Below, in pieces: positions 38,102-47,181 of a stretch of 64,000 nucleotides of DNA. Every line of letters starts with the position of its first letter. The stretch's first letter is position 1. The stretch is from the NCBI RefSeq assembly GCF_900108345.1, contig NZ_FNVV01000012.1, positions 310,001-374,000 of the forward strand, written 5' to 3'. Below the pieces are notes generated by a model that saw only the letters and a program-made list of their open reading frames with translations, searched no databases and was not told where the DNA came from. The DNA comes from Bacteroides ndongoniae. GTDB lineage: Bacteria > Bacteroidota > Bacteroidia > Bacteroidales > Bacteroidaceae. Made by a program: the position numbers and the translations under genes.

Positions 38102-41100
38102 TTAAAGACATTTTAACCCCTTCAAAAACTCAGAAGGAGACATTCCAAACTCATTTTTAAAATTCTGAGTAAACCTTTTTGGAGAATTAAATCCTACCGC
38201 ATAAGCTATTTCTGCAATCTGCATTTGGCTTTTCTCCAGTAGTTGACGTCCTCTTTTCAAACGTATAATACGAATAAACTCAGCAGGCCCTTTCCCAGTA
38301 ATGAACATTAATTTTTTATATAAATGACTTCGACTGAGTCCCAATGATTCGCTAAGTGATTCTACCGTAAAATTTGGATCAGCTATATTTTCTTCTACAA
38401 TTTTAATCGCTTTTTCTATTAACTGCTCGTCTAATGTTGTAATCGTTATCTCACTAGGCGAAATATCCATTTTTTCTTTAAACTCATAATGACAACGTTT
38501 TGTCCATTCTATAAACCTTTTAATACGCAATTTCAATATATCTAGATTGAACGGCTTGGTAATGTAATCATCAGCCCCCAGTTCTAATCCTTCTAACTGG
38601 TTCTCGTCTGCCGTACGTGCAGTAAGCAAGATAATAGGAATATGTGACAAATGAACATCTGTCTTAATCTCACTACAAAGTTCTATTCCATTCATAACGG
38701 GCATCATCACGTCACTGACAATAATATCAACATCACAACATCGCGCAATATTCAACGCTTCTAATCCATTCTTTGCTACTTTTACAATGTATTCATTAGC
38801 CAAACTATCCGCCAAAAACTCACAAAAGTCATTATTATCATCAACTAGTAATAATATCGGTTTAGAATCAGCACGATTTTCCCGATAATCGTTGTACTCT
38901 TTGCTCAGTATATGATTCATTTCTTCACCATTCAGCATTGTCACAGGCAAACAAACAGTAAAAATACTTCCACAAGGTTTATTATCTTGAACCGAAATTT
39001 CTCCACCATGTAGAAGCACATATTCACTTGCTATATTAAGCCCGATTCCGTTACCAGAGTTATCATCATGCGTCTGATAAAATCGCTCAAAAATATGCTT
39101 TTTATCTTTATCTGGGATACCTAATCCGGTATCAGCAACTTTTATGCATAGCATATTCTTTTCTAAATAGACTCCAACAGTTACATTTCCTCCATCCGGA
39201 GTATATTTAAAAGCGTTGGACAAAAGATTATTAAGAATCTTTCGTACTTTGTCTGAATCAAAACTCATTGGAAAAGTTTTTATTCCGCAAGAAAAAGAAA
39301 AACGCATGTTACGACCAGCTGCGTAATCATAGAAAGGAGTACAAGTTTCCTTAACAAAATGAATTATATCACCTTGTTTACAATGAAGTGTTTCTGCTCC
39401 AACATCTAACTTACGAAAATCAAGCAAAGTATTTATTAACTCTAACAAATGTTGCGCATTCATCTGAATTACAGATAATTTTTTGCGAATACCACTATCT
39501 GAAACCTCATTCAGCATTATCTGTAACGGAGTTAATATAAGCGTCAAGGGAGTTCGTAAGTCATGACTTATATTAGTAAAGAAATTCAATTTCATCTCAG
39601 AAAGATAGATTTTCTGCTGATGTTCAAACTCTATTTTTTGTTGCTCAAGTTTCTCTCGATGACGTTTTTTTATCCAAAAGACAAAATATACCACTATGCC
39701 TAATGCTATAAAAGCAAATAACAAATATGCCCATACTGTTTGGTAAAAAGGAGGAATAATGCTTATATATAATACTGTTTCGTTTCCCCACTCTCCCTCA
39801 CCATTACGTGCTTTAACAAAAAATTCATATTTTCCTGGAGGCAAATAGGAAAAATTAGCTTTGTTTTCCCGAGTATAAATCCATTGGTCATTGAAACCTT
39901 GCAATTTATATGCATACAAAACATTGTCAACATCCAACAAATCTCCTGTCATATATTCCAATGAAATAAATTTATCTTCATGACTAAGCAATAACGAGGA
40001 GGTCTGTTCTATAGGTCTGTCAAGTATCTTCCGATCATTATATAATGTATCAGCATGAATTACAGTATTTCCTATGCTCAATTCAGTAAATACTATTTTA
40101 GGCAACAATTGCATTTTTTCCGAAACTTTATTAGGATTCACTAAAACATAACCATCTATTCCCCCCAACACTATATTACCATTTTTCAATTTATAAATAG
40201 AATTTCCATTAAAATTGCCATTCATAAGTCCGTCTTTAATAGAATAATTCTTTGGTAGAATATTTAGTTTGCCCCTCTCCCTTTTTGTAATAGACAAAAC
40301 AGAAACTCCATTACTTGTAGTCACCCATATTTTTTCATCATTATCTTCAGTAATTGCTTGTATGACATTATTACATAATCCTGTTTCTTCATCCATATAA
40401 TATAATGAATCTGTGTTCAAATCCCAAATTGTTAACCCATTTGTATGAGCAAGAAATAATTGATTGTTTTTACTTTTATATGTATTTGATATATATGGTG
40501 ATTTAAAAATCTGAGTACCCTTTTTATTACCTAAATATAAAAATTGCTTACCTGTAACAATATCTATAGTATACAATCCATATGGAGTACAAACATAGAG
40601 TTTGTCTCCACCATCGTAATGTGTACTAATGGAATGAATATACTCTCCATCAACATTCAATATAGAAGAAATAGTTCCATTATCAGGATCTAAACACTGT
40701 AACGCCTCAATTGATGAAATCCAAATTTTGCCATAACGATCTTCCAGTAATCCCCATATAACATTACTTGCTAATTCGTTGTTTTGAGGAATAAATTTAT
40801 GCAACTTCCCGTTTTCAAAACAAAACAATCCATTCATATAAGAACTGATCCAAATTCGTCCTTTTTGATCTTCCAATAAAGCAATAATAGAACTATTGAA
40901 AATTGGGAATTTACGTAAAGTTCCATTTTTTCCTTCTATATATAATCCATTACCATCTGTCCCCAACCAAATATTCCCGTTCCTATCTTCCATCACAGAT
41001 GTAATATCACTACAATTTGGATATTTTACAGTAATAAATTTGCGAAAGCTATCGTGACAATAAGACAATCCTACTTTGTTATGTCCGATCCAAATAGTTT

Positions 41101-42052
41101 CATTTTTATCTTGATATAAACAGGCAACATGATTTGAAGCAATTGAAGTATTATCATTAGTTGTAAATAATATATTCTTCAGAGTTTCACTGGCTCTTTC
41201 ATAAATAAAAATACCTTTATGATCTGTACCAATCCAAATACATCCTTTACCATCATCCAAAACATCACGAACACCATGACTTTTCGTTTCAATTTCAGAA
41301 TGAAGTGTAATTAACCGCCACTGATGCAACTCACTTTTTTTATAATAAATCAGATCTGTTTGATGAGAAAATATCCATAAACCTTGTTGTTTATCAGCAT
41401 AAATCTTATCATACGCTTCGTTACCAATACAAGGAGATTCAATATTAGCCAATACTTCACTTTCTTTACATAGTCGCCATAACTCTCCTGAATCTAATAT
41501 TAAGAATAAAAAACTATCGTTATCACTTATATCTACACAAGATTCTATTATTGAAGGATTGATCAAAATTGTTTTTCCTTCTTTATTATGTGTATCATAA
41601 AAATAAATTCGATCAAAACTTAATACCCATAAATTACGATTATTATCTACATAAATACGATAGTCATCTTTTACTTGTACACCATAATCTTCCAGTAATT
41701 TTATGGTATCTATAATAAATTTGTCTTTCTCTCGACAATAAACAACATAACCAAATCCATTACTAATCCAAATATTTCCTAAACCATCCTCTTGCAACGA
41801 ACTAATATCATTAAAATTCTCATTATTAAAAGATAAAGAGTATTTTTTAAATTCATAACCATCATAACGATTCAGCCCAGACATAGTACCTACCCATAAG
41901 AAACCGTAACTATCTTCTAATAAAGCCTTTACATTATTGTTAGAAAGTCCATTATCTATATTTAAATGACGAAACACATAAGAGCTTTGCCCAAATGCAG
42001 ACAAGGAAATAATCAAGAAAAAGATATATAAATATACAAATTTATGATTCAT
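38102..42052 (-). CDS. hybrid two-component system sensor-regulator (HTCS)
   Basis: Single-protein sensor and activator controlling the PUL. It has 1316 aa: signal peptide ending at AFGQ; about 14 Reg_prop/beta-propeller repeats in the periplasm (about 25-690; repeated GNIWLGTDGNGLY and KGRIWISS-like units); a Y_Y_Y domain (about 695-765); a transmembrane helix (about 772-794); a HisKA domain with ISHDLRTPL near 830; an HATPase (DKVRKILNNLLSNAFKYT, GIGLNI); a receiver domain with DVMMPVM near 1113; and a C-terminal AraC domain (about 1215-1312). All key residues look intact. Confidence 0.97.
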   Translation of the reverse strand: MNHKFVYLYIFFLIISLSAFGQSSYVFRHLNIDNGLSNNNVKALLEDSYGFLWVGTMSGLNRYDGYEFKKYSLSFNNENFNDISSLQEDGLGNIWISNGFGYVVYCREKDKFIIDTIKLLEDYGVQVKDDYRIYVDNNRNLWVLSFDRIYFYDTHNKEGKTILINPSIIESCVDISDNDSFLFLILDSGELWRLCKESEVLANIESPCIGNEAYDKIYADKQQGLWIFSHQTDLIYYKKSELHQWRLITLHSEIETKSHGVRDVLDDGKGCIWIGTDHKGIFIYERASETLKNILFTTNDNTSIASNHVACLYQDKNETIWIGHNKVGLSYCHDSFRKFITVKYPNCSDITSVMEDRNGNIWLGTDGNGLYIEGKNGTLRKFPIFNSSIIALLEDQKGRIWISSYMNGLFCFENGKLHKFIPQNNELASNVIWGLLEDRYGKIWISSIEALQCLDPDNGTISSILNVDGEYIHSISTHYDGGDKLYVCTPYGLYTIDIVTGKQFLYLGNKKGTQIFKSPYISNTYKSKNNQLFLAHTNGLTIWDLNTDSLYYMDEETGLCNNVIQAITEDNDEKIWVTTSNGVSVLSITKRERGKLNILPKNYSIKDGLMNGNFNGNSIYKLKNGNIVLGGIDGYVLVNPNKVSEKMQLLPKIVFTELSIGNTVIHADTLYNDRKILDRPIEQTSSLLLSHEDKFISLEYMTGDLLDVDNVLYAYKLQGFNDQWIYTRENKANFSYLPPGKYEFFVKARNGEGEWGNETVLYISIIPPFYQTVWAYLLFAFIALGIVVYFVFWIKKRHREKLEQQKIEFEHQQKIYLSEMKLNFFTNISHDLRTPLTLILTPLQIMLNEVSDSGIRKKLSVIQMNAQHLLELINTLLDFRKLDVGAETLHCKQGDIIHFVKETCTPFYDYAAGRNMRFSFSCGIKTFPMSFDSDKVRKILNNLLSNAFKYTPDGGNVTVGVYLEKNMLCIKVADTGLGIPDKDKKHIFERFYQTHDDNSGNGIGLNIASEYVLLHGGEISVQDNKPCGSIFTVCLPVTMLNGEEMNHILSKEYNDYRENRADSKPILLLVDDNNDFCEFLADSLANEYIVKVAKNGLEALNIARCCDVDIIVSDVMMPVMNGIELCSEIKTDVHLSHIPIILLTARTADENQLEGLELGADDYITKPFNLDILKLRIKRFIEWTKRCHYEFKEKMDISPSEITITTLDEQLIEKAIKIVEENIADPNFTVESLSESLGLSRSHLYKKLMFITGKGPAEFIRIIRLKRGRQLLEKSQMQIAEIAYAVGFNSPKRFTQNFKNEFGMSPSEFLKGLKCL

Positions 42053-42309
42053 ATGAACTTTTAATAGGTTTACTTTAATCTTATATTAACTTGGTTAACA
42101 TTACTTCTAAAAAAAATAAGATTACATTTACCAAACCTTCTTTTCAAAGGATGAGGATGAAATTGAATTAATAGAAACAACTATAAAACTTCATTGATTT
42201 AGTTTGTACCTAATACCCAAAATCCAGACAGTTGTTTAATTCTACAATAATACATTATTTTTTTCATATAGACCGCATTTCCATATATTTTTCTTTTCCA
42301 AATTGCTGT

Positions 42310-42587
42310 GGTGAAACCAAGCGTTTTAGAGGTAAAGTTTCACCGTAAGCAGATGAGAGTGAGTAGGTTGCGGTGAAAGATGGATACACGAACAACACGG
42401 AATAAGCGGATGAAACGCAGATTTTTAATTTTTAATTGAATCAGCGTGAAGCTTTATCTTTCACCATATCTTGCTGTATACCAGAATGAAAGTTTCCTGG
42501 TGAAAGCGTGAACCCAATTTTCCTCTTTCTACTTTTTATCCATGTAAATCTGTCCTATCTGTGCTGTCCGCGTATCTATCTTTCACC
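42310..42587. repeat. six alternating GGTGAAA / TTTCACC octamers
   Basis: GGTGAAAC at 42310, GTTTCACC at 42337, GGTGAAAG at 42372, CTTTCACC at 42458, GGTGAAAG at 42499 and CTTTCACC at 42580. They form three successive inverted pairs whose outer base also matches (C/G within each pair). Confidence 0.6.
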
Positions 42588-42735
42588 CATTCTTCATTTC
42601 GAATGTTTCACTTTTCGTTCTCAAAGTGCCACTTGGCGGACGTAACTACCTACTTCAGCCTGGCAACATTGATGATGGGCTGGTAAGTTTTGTCCGTACC
42701 CTCTACGAGTATTGCCTGAATACCCCGTCTGTAAT

Positions 42736-42810
42736 GCAAGTACGGCTCGCGAGCCGTGCAAGCGTCCCACAAATGGAATGCAAGCGTGGCTCACGAGCCG
42801 TACAAGTGTC
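42736..42810. repeat. dispersed palindromic repeat, copy A
   Basis: Contains GTACGGCTCGCGAGCCGTGC (42740 onwards) and, 40 bp further on, GGCTCACGAGCCGTAC. Its reverse complement over 42736-42780 aligns with 55518-55563 (copy B) through CATTTGTG, GAC and the CGGCTCGCGAGCCGTAC core. Confidence 0.75.
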
Positions 42811-42829
42811 GAAGAAATGCCTCCCGGAA

Positions 42830-44914
42830 TTACTTGGAAATCAGTACGTCGAATTCGGAGTACCCCGCCACCTTATCGCCCTGCGTATTGCTCAAGGCAC
42901 GGAGCTTGACGAAACGGGTCTTGACGGGAGCAAACTCTTTCATCTGCCACGAAGGATTGTTGCGGATGTTGGAGAACTCGCCTTCGCTGACCAACTTCCA
43001 CTCACTGCCGTTGTCGGAAACATAGAACTCGTAGAAGGTGATGATGCCCGACGGAAAATAGTCGCTCTGGTCGGGAAGGTATCTGAAGCCTTTGATTTCG
43101 AGGGATTCACCAAGGTCGATAACCAAGTCGGCAGGCATCATGCCACGCTGGTGCCATCCGGGCCAGGCTTCACCATCGATCACACGGGCGGCGTTCGCAT
43201 CGGCAGCTATCACTTTCCACTTCGTGCGCGACACGCCGAACTCTTCGCGGCTCACTGTACTCTGTTTGCCGGTAGCCATATCGACCGAAACGGCACTGAC
43301 AGTAACAACGCCGTCGGCCATGAACGGACCGGTGTAACGGAGCGACTGGGTAGTGGGGTCAGTGCCGTCGAGGGTATAGAACACTGCTGACTCGCCGTCG
43401 GCGGGACGGATGATGACTTCACCATTGGGATGGCGTACAATCTGCGGTTCGGTGAGTACCTGCGGTGCATTGTAGATGCCGATGTTCGAGATGAGCGGAC
43501 ATGCCTTGGCGTCGAGGATGGAGATGCGGACTTGCGTAGCCGTGACGGTGGGCAGGCGCAGGATACGTTTGTAGCCGATGGTGGTCTCGCGGGCCAGTTC
43601 GCGCCACTGTCCGTCGACGTTGGCTTCGACCTTGAATGACTTGACGCGCTGTCCCAAACGGATATACTCTTGCAACAGAACGCGGTTCAGCGTAGTAGGT
43701 TTCTTAAACGTAAAGGTGATGTCGGACTGTGTAACGCCGTCGTCGGTGGCCCAGTAGGTGCCTTTCTTGCCGTCGATGGCTTTGGAAGCAGCATACTTTT
43801 TGCTGCCACCGCGCACGTTGCCAGCTTCGACTTTGGCTTTGCGGGCCAGGTCGTCGGCAAAGGCTTCGTCGAGCGCCTTGCGCAGTTCGAGCACGGCACG
43901 CTCGTCGTTGGCATGAATGCGGCCTTCCTTATCAATAGGGAAATTGAGCAGCCATGTACCGTTGCGACCGATGGAGTTGTAGAAGATGTCGAGCAGTTGG
44001 GGCAGTTTCTTCACCTTGGCATCCTCGTACTTGTGGTAGAACCAGCCCGGACGGATGGAAACGTTCACTTCGGAAGGAATCCACTGCTTGCCGTCCTCGA
44101 TACCTACGCGAAGCTGTTTGAAGTCGGGTTCGCCGGGAACAAACTGCTTGTAGTTGTAGAGACTCCAGTTGGTCTCGCCCACCGAACCGCCTTCGTTGCC
44201 ACACCAGCGGATGTCGGGACCGCACTCGTTCCAAATGATGGCCTGCGGTTGCAGTTCGCGGATAAGGCTGATGGTATTGTCCCAATCGTAATAGGTGGAG
44301 CGATCGATGTTGCGGTTTTCGCGTGCACCGCCGTAATAGCCCCAACCACCGTTGGCACCGTCGAACCAGACTTCAAAAATATCGCCATACTGGGTGAGAA
44401 GTTCCTTCAGCTGGTTGCGGAAATAGGTGATGTAGCTGGGCTGGCCGTAGTCGGCACGGTTGCGGTCCCACGGCGAAAGGTAGATACCGAACTTCAGCCC
44501 ATACTCCTTGCAGGCATCGGAAAGTTCGCGAACCAGGTCGCCTTTGCCGTCTTTCCACGGCGAGTTCTTGACGGAGTATTCAGTGTACTTCGTCGGCCAA
44601 AGGCAGAAACCGTCGTGATGCTTGGCGGTGAGGATGATGCCTTTCATGCCGGCTTCCTTGCAAACACGTGCCCACTGGCGGCAGTCAAGATTGGTGGGAT
44701 TGAACATCTGAGGTGTGTTGCCACCGTCGCCCCACTCCTGGTCGGTGAAGGTGTTGATGGCAAAGTGGATGAAAGCATAGAACTCCATTTCGTGCCAACG
44801 CAACTGATTTTCGTTAGGCAGCAGACCGCACGGAGCAGGTGCGGTGGTCTGTGCCTGTGCTGCGGACAGAAATATCCACAGGGCAGAAAGTAAAAATAAG
44901 GTTTTCTTGATCAT
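42830..44914 (-). CDS. GH29 alpha-L-fucosidase with two F5/8C-type domains
   Basis: Exported fucosidase (signal peptide ending AQAQ, 19-22). The GH29 domain covers about 30-360 with HFAINTFTD, TAKHHDGFCLWPT and the nucleophile region FEVWFDGANGG (Asp185). About 365-475 is an F5/8C-like domain, about 480-550 a chitobiase C-terminal-like beta domain (FYTLDGTDPT), and about 560-692 a second F5/8C-like domain (CBM32 type). The architecture resembles GH29-B enzymes, which prefer alpha-1,3/1,4-fucose. It ends the GH43-GH127-GH29 row, 371 bp after GH127. Confidence 0.93.
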   Translation of the reverse strand: MIKKTLFLLSALWIFLSAAQAQTTAPAPCGLLPNENQLRWHEMEFYAFIHFAINTFTDQEWGDGGNTPQMFNPTNLDCRQWARVCKEAGMKGIILTAKHHDGFCLWPTKYTEYSVKNSPWKDGKGDLVRELSDACKEYGLKFGIYLSPWDRNRADYGQPSYITYFRNQLKELLTQYGDIFEVWFDGANGGWGYYGGARENRNIDRSTYYDWDNTISLIRELQPQAIIWNECGPDIRWCGNEGGSVGETNWSLYNYKQFVPGEPDFKQLRVGIEDGKQWIPSEVNVSIRPGWFYHKYEDAKVKKLPQLLDIFYNSIGRNGTWLLNFPIDKEGRIHANDERAVLELRKALDEAFADDLARKAKVEAGNVRGGSKKYAASKAIDGKKGTYWATDDGVTQSDITFTFKKPTTLNRVLLQEYIRLGQRVKSFKVEANVDGQWRELARETTIGYKRILRLPTVTATQVRISILDAKACPLISNIGIYNAPQVLTEPQIVRHPNGEVIIRPADGESAVFYTLDGTDPTTQSLRYTGPFMADGVVTVSAVSVDMATGKQSTVSREEFGVSRTKWKVIAADANAARVIDGEAWPGWHQRGMMPADLVIDLGESLEIKGFRYLPDQSDYFPSGIITFYEFYVSDNGSEWKLVSEGEFSNIRNNPSWQMKEFAPVKTRFVKLRALSNTQGDKVAGYSEFDVLISK

Positions 44915-45039
44915 GGAACTTATGATAATGGTTAATGGTTAATGATTAATGGTTAATGAGCTGCAGAAATTCTTCATTCTTCATTATTATTCATTCTCTC
45001 GGCTTTAACTCCTAAAAAAATGTATCATCTGAAGAGGTT

Positions 45040-45116
45040 GTGTCAAAACCAAGTGATGGTATCTGGCTCCCCTCCTTCGGGAAGGAGGAGAGTTTCAGAT
45101 ACTTCTGTTTTGACAC
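45040..45116. repeat. 77-bp long imperfect hairpin
   Basis: Outer arms GTGTCAAAAC / GTTTTGACAC, middle arms GGTATCTG / CAGATAC and inner arms CTCCTTC / GAAGGAG around CGG. These are nested in order, so one long cruciform or RNA hairpin is possible. No coding capacity. Confidence 0.7.
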
Positions 45117-45155
45117 ACCCTCCAGATACTATATTAAGTTAAGGAACTGCTTTCC

Positions 45156-45235
45156 TTTTAGGCACGGATTACACAGATTTTCGCGGATGATTATTCTTCT
45201 TTCTCTGCGTTTTTCCGCGTAATCCGTGCCTAAAA
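45156..45235. repeat. 80-bp palindromic repeat with GGCACGGATTAC ends
   Basis: TTTTAGGCACGGATTAC (45156-45172) and GTAATCCGTGCCTAAAA (45219-45235) are perfect inverted repeats of 17 bp. The interior (ACAGATTTTCGCGGAT and TTTTTCCGC) is partly complementary. I recall strings of this kind being frequent between Bacteroides genes. Confidence 0.75.
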
Positions 45236-45285
45236 ATAACAAGATGTCAGTCACTTTTAGTTTTTATACACCCTTCTTGAGGCAT

Positions 45286-47145
45286 TTACTCCGTCAGCTT
45301 ACGGGTCCGGACATATACGCTGTAGGGTTCGTCGGTAACTTCGAACAAAGGCTTCAGGCGATACGTGGTGCCACCGTCGTCGAGCGAAAAGACGAGATTC
45401 TGCGCATCAGTTACTTTCAGCCCCGAAACTACGTCGGACGCCGAACCTTTCAGCCAGATTTCATCGGGCGACTGGAATGCCAGCAGCATGGGGCCGTAGA
45501 AGACAGCAATCGTACGGTCGTCGTCGGGCATAGGCTCGATGCGGAAACCGAAATCGAAACGGATTTCGATGCGGTCGCCGTCGCTCCACTTGCGCTGAAG
45601 GGTGAAGAAGGAACCGGGACTACCCGTACCTGCCCGCTCACCATTGACGAAAATGGCTGTCTGCTTGCTCCAGGAAGGAATGAACAGGCGGAGAACCAAC
45701 TTGGATGACTTCTTCATGGACAACGTGATGCCTGCCTTGTGATCACGAAGCAGGTCGCCAGTCTGGGTCAGACTGACACGACGGTCCTTCCAGTTGAGCA
45801 AGGTAGGAATATACTGATTGACCCAAAGCGTATCACCACTATGGAAGTAGATGTTGTTGTTCAGCAGCGAAAAGGCTTCGATGCTGGAACCGTTGCAGCA
45901 CTTGAAGTCGGCCTGACTGTCGAGGTACTTCTTCTGCCGCGGCGAGCCCAAAGGCAAATGATAGACACAGGCTCCGGTCTCATGGTTCTGAAGAGCCATC
46001 ACGGCATTGTAGAAAGTATTCATGTAGGCATCAGCATACTTCGGATTGCGGGTCCAGGTAAACAGGTGTGCCGTAAGCTTTTGGGTGTTGTGCGAAACAC
46101 AGCTTTCGGCTATCTCGCGGGTGAGCGTATTGCCCAGATGCCCCGGCAGCCCCCAGTGTTCGGAAGTGAGCGAAGTGGGCGTAGTAGCATTGGGACGCGG
46201 ACCACTGCTCGAACCGTTGACATAGGCATGGGCCGAGAGAAGCATCTCCCAGAAGTTGGACACCGCATCGTAGTACAGCGGATTGCCGGTCCGGTCGTAA
46301 CCTTCGGCAAAGCCGTTCACCAGCACGAGGTGGGTATTGGCGTGCAAGCCGGAAAGAATGTCTTCGTTGGCAGCAAGGGGACGGAGGAACCAGTCGCGGT
46401 CGAAGATACGGGCAAGCTTCAGGTGTTTCTCGTCGTGCGAGATGGCATAAAGCTCGTAAAGGACTTCGTTCATGGCACCCGCCTCGTTCGAAGGATTGGC
46501 CTGAACAGTGTAGAGCATCTTGTAGATGGTGGCCTCGTCGAGCCGGCTCATGCGACGGTCTACATAATCGGCCATCCCGAGCAAGATGTCGTAAGCCTGT
46601 CGGTTGCCGGTGTTGCGATAGACATCGAGCAGACCTTGCATGATTTTATGATAAGTATAATAAGGTGCCCATACGCCACCAAAAACTTTTTCGAGCACAT
46701 CGAAGTCGGTGGCAGGAAAAGCGGACAGGTAACCATCACCTAACGCCGACTGGCACTTGGCAAGTTCGGCAACCATGTAGTCGAGGCGGTCGTGCAGGAA
46801 CGAATCGCCATACTTCCGTACCACCGAAGAGGCCGCCGACAGATAGTGACCTACAAAATGTCCGCGCAACCCGATGTACGGTGCTTCCCACCCGCCAAGC
46901 GGTTCGGCCGACGAAGAAAGCCCGGCATTGACTCTGAAATTGTGGAGCAGACGGTCGGCATCGAGCGACTTTATCCAAGCGATGTTCAACGATTCGCGCT
47001 GCTGCACCCAGGAGGGTTGCAACACAACATCTTCAACCGGAAACGAAAGGGCACGGGACTTATCGTCCCCTATGCCCTTTGCGCTAAGACTACCGGCCAT
47101 CAGGGCCGATAACAGCAATAACAGAATTTTATTACTTGACTTCAT
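45286..47145 (-). CDS. GH127 beta-L-arabinofuranosidase-type glycosidase
   Basis: Exported enzyme of the former DUF1680 family; signal peptide ending near SLSAK. The alpha/alpha-barrel contains WEAPYIGLRGHFVGHYLSA (86-104). A zinc site like that of the founding enzyme HypBA1 is visible: Glu347 and Cys349 in AESCVSHN, then Cys416-Cys417 in FKCCNGS. Glu329 in TSEHWG is close to the expected acid/base position. It has 619 aa, with a beta-sandwich C-terminus (about 430-615). Family members remove beta-L-arabinofuranose; other activities exist in GH127. Confidence 0.92.
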   Translation of the reverse strand: MKSSNKILLLLLSALMAGSLSAKGIGDDKSRALSFPVEDVVLQPSWVQQRESLNIAWIKSLDADRLLHNFRVNAGLSSSAEPLGGWEAPYIGLRGHFVGHYLSAASSVVRKYGDSFLHDRLDYMVAELAKCQSALGDGYLSAFPATDFDVLEKVFGGVWAPYYTYHKIMQGLLDVYRNTGNRQAYDILLGMADYVDRRMSRLDEATIYKMLYTVQANPSNEAGAMNEVLYELYAISHDEKHLKLARIFDRDWFLRPLAANEDILSGLHANTHLVLVNGFAEGYDRTGNPLYYDAVSNFWEMLLSAHAYVNGSSSGPRPNATTPTSLTSEHWGLPGHLGNTLTREIAESCVSHNTQKLTAHLFTWTRNPKYADAYMNTFYNAVMALQNHETGACVYHLPLGSPRQKKYLDSQADFKCCNGSSIEAFSLLNNNIYFHSGDTLWVNQYIPTLLNWKDRRVSLTQTGDLLRDHKAGITLSMKKSSKLVLRLFIPSWSKQTAIFVNGERAGTGSPGSFFTLQRKWSDGDRIEIRFDFGFRIEPMPDDDRTIAVFYGPMLLAFQSPDEIWLKGSASDVVSGLKVTDAQNLVFSLDDGGTTYRLKPLFEVTDEPYSVYVRTRKLTE

Positions 47146-47181
47146 TTTTAAAAGCGGACTTGACTGTTGCGTTTATCAGAA

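Larger units (their letters stand above)
42053..42829. other. gene-free boundary region with many short inverted repeats
   Basis: 777 bp between the HTCS gene and the fucosidase gene. No gene was recognised. The left half is A+T-rich. From 42310 on there are six alternating GGTGAAA/TTTCACC octamers, and at 42736-42810 a repeat with GGCTCGCGAGCC cores. Base composition changes across it. Confidence 0.6.
44915..45285. other. gene-free gap filled with repeats between GH127 and GH29 genes
   Basis: 371 bp with no gene: tandem TTAATGG-type heptamers (about 44927-44960), a TTCTTCATTCTTCATT stretch (about 44967-44985) related to the ends of the folK element, and two large palindromes (45040-45116 and 45156-45235). 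Confidence 0.65.

Noticed and set aside
43670..44893. 407-codon open frame on the plus strand
   Set aside because: Antisense to the GH29 gene, in G+C-rich DNA where long antisense frames are common.
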